Shown: positions 61,310-64,000 of the stretch, piece by piece
Layout: each line of letters opens with the position of its first letter
How positions within the stretch are numbered: the first letter of the stretch is position 1
NCBI GenBank assembly: GCA_016875915.1
Contig: VGOM01000004.1
Location: 49,476-113,475 of the forward strand
Direction of reading: 5' to 3'
Length of the DNA stretch: 64,000 nt
From: Chloroflexota bacterium
GTDB lineage: Bacteria > Chloroflexota > Dehalococcoidia > UBA2247 > RBG-13-53-26
The notes under the pieces: generated by a model
The model's database searches: none
What the model saw: the letters and a program-made list of their open reading frames with translations, nothing else
Told to the model about the DNA's origin: nothing
Made by a program: the position numbers and the translations under genes

Positions 61310-61702
61310 CTATCCTTTTTGGGCCGTCTTCATCGGAGGCATGATGGACACCTCTTCGACGGCCACCTTGATGGCGTAGCGGACCTTCATCTTCAGCGGG
61401 GCGAACTGGGCCTTGAAGGACTCCAGCAGGTCGCCGGAGTCGAGGATCTCCGCCTTGCCCTCGATTCTGCAGCCGCCCCAGGTAGCCGGGTCGAAGACCA
61501 TGATGGCCACTTGGGGGTTCTCCTTCAGATTGGCCAGGGTCTTGGGCGAGGCTATCTCTGCAAATGCGACATGTTCGTCATCGAGGACTCGGAGGGAACC
61601 CTTGGGGGAGGCGTTTGGCTTACCGTTCTTGCTTGCTGTGGCCACGAAAGCTGGTTGGACTGAGCTGATGATCTTCTTGGCTTCTTCGGGTAGTCTGGCC
61701 GT
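61310..61702 (-). CDS. Pyridoxamine-5'-phosphate-oxidase-like flavoprotein (probable ACG start)
   Basis: A roughly 130-residue split-barrel flavin-binding protein. Conserved parts are ARLPEEAKKIISSVQPAFVA, TASKNGKPNASPKGSLRVL, and HVAFAEIASPKTLANLKENP. The first conserved stretch is encoded upstream of the first in-frame GTG (61645). No ATG, GTG or TTG is available there, but ACG 61702 lies seven bases after AGGAGAGGAGG, and a promoter ends about 25 bases before it. An ACG start is therefore my best reading; a base error is the alternative. First gene of the ACAD-DUF35-thiolase-MaoC operon. It may reduce or protect a flavin or quinone. Confidence 0.7.
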   Translation of the reverse strand, partial: TARLPEEAKKIISSVQPAFVATASKNGKPNASPKGSLRVLDDEHVAFAEIASPKTLANLKENPQVAIMVFDPATWGGCRIEGKAEILDSGDLLESFKAQFAPLKMKVRYAIKVAVEEVSIMPPMKTAQKG

Positions 61703-61727
61703 GGCGCACCTCCTCTCCTGAGGAAAA

Positions 61728-61757
61728 ATTCTAGCACTTGGCGGTTGCGGAAGGCAA
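61728..61757 (-). promoter_or_regulatory. Promoter of the flavoprotein-ACAD-DUF35-thiolase-MaoC operon
   Basis: On the minus strand, TTGCCT (61752-61757), an 18-base spacer and TAGAAT (61728-61733). The transcript would begin near 61721, leaving about 19 bases before the proposed ACG start. Confidence 0.55.
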
Positions 61758-61841
61758 ATACGAGTTGGCTCGCCGGGGTGATATCCGTCCCGGCCGATGG
61801 TAGAATAGCCGGAGACGCGGTTTGAGACTGAGGTGAAGGCG

Positions 61842-61982
61842 TTGGCTCAAAGATGGAAGTCGCTGGTGGCTTGGGTGCGCAGCAGGCCGCCTCGGACGCT
61901 GCTCCTCTTCCTCCTCATGGAATCCTTCGTCTTCCTCCTGCTCATCGTCTTGCTGCTATGGGTGGTCTTTGCCAGGCAGTAG
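61842..61982 (+). CDS. Small single-span membrane protein
   Basis: A 46-residue frame with a basic N-terminus (AQRWKSLVAWVRSRPPRT) and a long hydrophobic segment (LLLFLLMESFVFLLLIVLLL) ending in WVVFARQ. TTG 61842 sits five bases after GAGGTGA, a very good ribosome-binding site; GTG 61833 would overlap that site. It precedes malQ by 26 bases and may be co-transcribed. A true coding region is likely but unproven. Confidence 0.5.
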   Translation: MAQRWKSLVAWVRSRPPRTLLLFLLMESFVFLLLIVLLLWVVFARQ

Positions 61983-62008
61983 CTGAACGAAGGATGCCGG
62001 AGTAGGGC

Positions 62009-64000
62009 ATGGGCCTGCCTCACCCACTCAAAGGACTCGGCCAGCTGGCCGGGGCGTATGGCGTGGTTGCGTCATACCGCGACATGGCCGGCCACGAGGT
62101 CGAATCCCCGCCGGAGGCCATCCTTCATGTTCTCAAGGCCCTCGGGGTGGACGTCGAGGTGGCGGACGATATCCCCCGCGCCCTGGATGAGCGCCGCCAG
62201 GCCCTCTGGAAGCGGTGCCTGGAGCCCGTGGTGGTGGCCTGGGATGGCCACCCTGCCGCCGTGGAGCTGCGCTTCCCCGCGGATCGCACGCCGGCGGCTG
62301 TCTTCTGCCATCTGCAGCTTGAAGACGGCGGTGAGCGGAGCTGGCCCTGTGATCTCACCGAACTGCCCGTCTCCGAGGCGGCGGAGCTGGGCGGTCAGGC
62401 CTACGCCGCCAGGAAGCTCTCCCTGCCCTCCTCGCTGCCCTGGGGCTACCACCGGCTGATCGTGGAAACCCCGGGAGGACTCCTGGAGTCCATGATCATC
62501 AGCGCCCCCCTGCGGGCCTATCCCTCTCACGACGGTCCGGCGGCCAGGACCTGGGGCGTCTTCCTGCCCCTGTATGCCCTTCATTCGCGGCGCAGTTGGG
62601 GCAGCGGCGACTTCTCCGATCTGGAGGCCCTCATGGCCTGGGTGGCTGGCCTGGGTGGTGGCGTGGTGGCCACCCTGCCCCTTTTGGCTGCCTTCCATGA
62701 CGGCCGCTCCGACCCCAGCCCGTACGCGCCGGTGAGCCGGCTCTTCTGGAATGAGCTCTACCTTGATGTGGCCCGGGCCCCCGGGCTTCAGGATTGCCCC
62801 CCGGCTTGGGCTCTGCTCGATTCGCCGGCCTTCCAGGAGGAGCTTGAGGCCCTCCGCGCTCTGCCCCTGGCCGACCACGGCCGCCAGATGGCCCTGAAGC
62901 GCCCGGTCCTTGAGGAGCTGGCCCGGTGCTTCTTCGCCGAGGCCGCGGACCGCTCCGGGGACTTCGGTGGTTTCCTGGAGTCGAACCCCCGTGTTGCCGA
63001 ATATGCCGCTTTTCGGGCTGCCCGTGAGCGCCAGGCCGTCCCATGGTGGCAGTGGCCCGGGCCGCTCCGCGACGGCGTTCTGGAAGGCGGCGACTACGAT
63101 GAGCAGTCCCGGCGCTATCACACCTACGTCCAGTGGCTGGCCGACCGTCAGTTGCGGGAGCTTTCCGAACGAGCGCGGGAGAAGGGCTCTGGACTCTACA
63201 TCGACCTGCCCCTGGGGGTCAGGACCGACGGCTATGACGTCTGGCGCGAGCGCGACCTCTTCGTCATGGGTGTCTCAGCTGGAGCGCCGCCGGACACCCT
63301 CTACAGCCGGGGTCAGAACTGGGCCTTCCCGCCCCTTCATCCCCAGCGGATCAGGGAACAGGGCTACCGCTACTTCAGGGACTACCTCGGCCATCACCTG
63401 AAGTACGCCGGATTCCTCAGGATCGACCACGTCATGAGCCTGCACCGGCTGTTCTGGATTCCCACGGGCTTCGAAGCCACCGAGGGGGTCTACGTCCGCT
63501 ATGCCACCGACGAGCTGTGCGCCATCCTCAGCCTGGAGACGCACAGACACAAGTGCTGCATCGTCGGGGAGAACCTGGGCACCGTGCCGCCCATCCTCAA
63601 TGAGATCATGTCCCGCCACAATCTCCGCGGCATGTACGTAGTCCAGTACCAGTTGTCCCCCGGTCCCGGCCAGCCGCTGCCGCCCGCCCTGGCGGGTGAT
63701 GTGGCCAGCCTGAACACCCATGACATGCCCCCCTTCGCCGCCTTCTGGCGCGGTCTGGACATCAGGGATCGGCTGGCCCTGAACCTGCTCGACGATGCCG
63801 GCGCCCGGAATGAATGGCAGGCCCGTCAGGAGGCAGAGCGCGCCCTGCTCCGTTCCCTTCGCAGCGGGGGCTGGCTCGCCGAGGCGGAGGAGGACGATGT
63901 CCAGGCGGTGATGGCCGCCTGCCTCCGGTTCCTGGGGGCCACTTCGGCGGGCCTGGTCCTGGTCAATCTGGAGGACCTCTGGCTGGAGACCGAGCCCCAG
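62009..64000 (+). CDS. malQ: 4-alpha-glucanotransferase (amylomaltase), 3' end beyond window
   Basis: At least 664 residues of MalQ, a GH77 disproportionating enzyme that moves alpha-1,4-glucan chains. The N-terminal part (1-180) is a beta-rich extension found in many MalQ. The catalytic core has FLRIDHVMSLHRLFWIP with the nucleophilic Asp, CCIVGENLGTVPP with the acid/base Glu, and LNTHDMPPF with the third Asp. LYSRGQNWAFPPLHP is also typical. No stop is reached before the right edge. ATG 62009 is the start. It suggests glycogen or maltodextrin metabolism, with the ROK kinase as a possible consumer of released glucose. Confidence 0.92.
   Translation, partial: MGLPHPLKGLGQLAGAYGVVASYRDMAGHEVESPPEAILHVLKALGVDVEVADDIPRALDERRQALWKRCLEPVVVAWDGHPAAVELRFPADRTPAAVFCHLQLEDGGERSWPCDLTELPVSEAAELGGQAYAARKLSLPSSLPWGYHRLIVETPGGLLESMIISAPLRAYPSHDGPAARTWGVFLPLYALHSRRSWGSGDFSDLEALMAWVAGLGGGVVATLPLLAAFHDGRSDPSPYAPVSRLFWNELYLDVARAPGLQDCPPAWALLDSPAFQEELEALRALPLADHGRQMALKRPVLEELARCFFAEAADRSGDFGGFLESNPRVAEYAAFRAARERQAVPWWQWPGPLRDGVLEGGDYDEQSRRYHTYVQWLADRQLRELSERAREKGSGLYIDLPLGVRTDGYDVWRERDLFVMGVSAGAPPDTLYSRGQNWAFPPLHPQRIREQGYRYFRDYLGHHLKYAGFLRIDHVMSLHRLFWIPTGFEATEGVYVRYATDELCAILSLETHRHKCCIVGENLGTVPPILNEIMSRHNLRGMYVVQYQLSPGPGQPLPPALAGDVASLNTHDMPPFAAFWRGLDIRDRLALNLLDDAGARNEWQARQEAERALLRSLRSGGWLAEAEEDDVQAVMAACLRFLGATSAGLVLVNLEDLWLETEPQ

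Noticed and set aside
1..64000. tRNA, rRNA, tmRNA or integrase-linked attachment site
   Set aside because: No cloverleaf with a TTCGAAT-type T-loop, no rRNA core sequence and no integrase-like gene was seen on either strand by eye; short RNA genes could still be missed.

Overview
The window is a 64 kb piece of a GC-rich bacterial chromosome with densely packed genes. My best guess is an anaerobic or microaerophilic Chloroflexota of the Dehalococcoidia type. That rests on gene content: an archaeal-type bifunctional FBP aldolase/phosphatase, a Trp T-box ahead of a trp operon carrying two trpB types, fused aroKB, many acyl-CoA dehydrogenases with ETF, several thiolase/DUF35 pairs, and a PAC2-family protein. 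No rRNA, tRNA, CRISPR array, transposase or prophage gene was seen.

Layout. 1-7.9 kb is an acyl-CoA catabolic cluster on the plus strand: a truncated thiolase-like gene, a second one, a crotonase, two more thiolase-like genes, two DUF35 zinc-ribbon/OB-fold genes, an acyl-CoA dehydrogenase and an XRE-cupin regulator. An SAM methyltransferase follows. 9.2-17.0 kb is the trp operon (trpE-D-C-F-B-A, then a TrpB2-type gene) behind a near-consensus promoter and a Trp T-box; no trpG is present. 17-22.5 kb carries recF, an MFS transporter and an acd-etfB-etfA operon. 22.5-28 kb is a looser, less GC-rich accessory region: PAC2 protein, duplicated zinc-ribbon genes, dispersed hairpin repeats, a DUF2284 protein, an amidohydrolase and two unknown proteins. 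28-35.5 kb carries dnaN, cobO, fbp, rdgB, moaA, moaC and the potassium pair ktrB/ktrA. 35.5-43.2 kb holds a kinase-SCP2 fusion with an unknown partner, a DUF1786 protein, gph, a DUF167 gene, a tiny Cys-rich gene, comM and a Cache lipoprotein. 43.3-54.1 kb is mostly housekeeping: alaS, ruvX, aroE-aroC-(TIM-barrel gene)-aroKB, hslV, an acyl-CoA dehydrogenase and tgt. 54-61.7 kb runs on the minus strand: ROK kinase, cyclophilin-like protein, an HDAC-family deacetylase, and an operon of flavin-reductase-like protein, two acyl-CoA dehydrogenases, DUF35, thiolase and MaoC. The window ends inside malQ.

The most interesting biology is the repeated pairing of thiolase-fold enzymes with DUF35 proteins. 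The 56.8-61.7 kb operon has the same enzyme classes as the actinobacterial igr cluster that removes the last steroid side-chain carbons (two ACADs, a MaoC-type hydratase, DUF35, a thiolase/aldolase). The 2.6-6.0 kb cluster pairs two thiolase-fold proteins that lack the nucleophilic cysteine with two DUF35 proteins. Together with acd-etfBA this suggests beta-oxidation-like breakdown of unusual, perhaps cyclic or branched, acyl-CoAs. The substrate cannot be read from the sequence.

Several starts appear to be non-standard (CTG for trpB, ACG for the flavin-reductase-like gene, TTG for alaS, rdgB and trpB2). All assignments are by eye from motifs; no database search was run.
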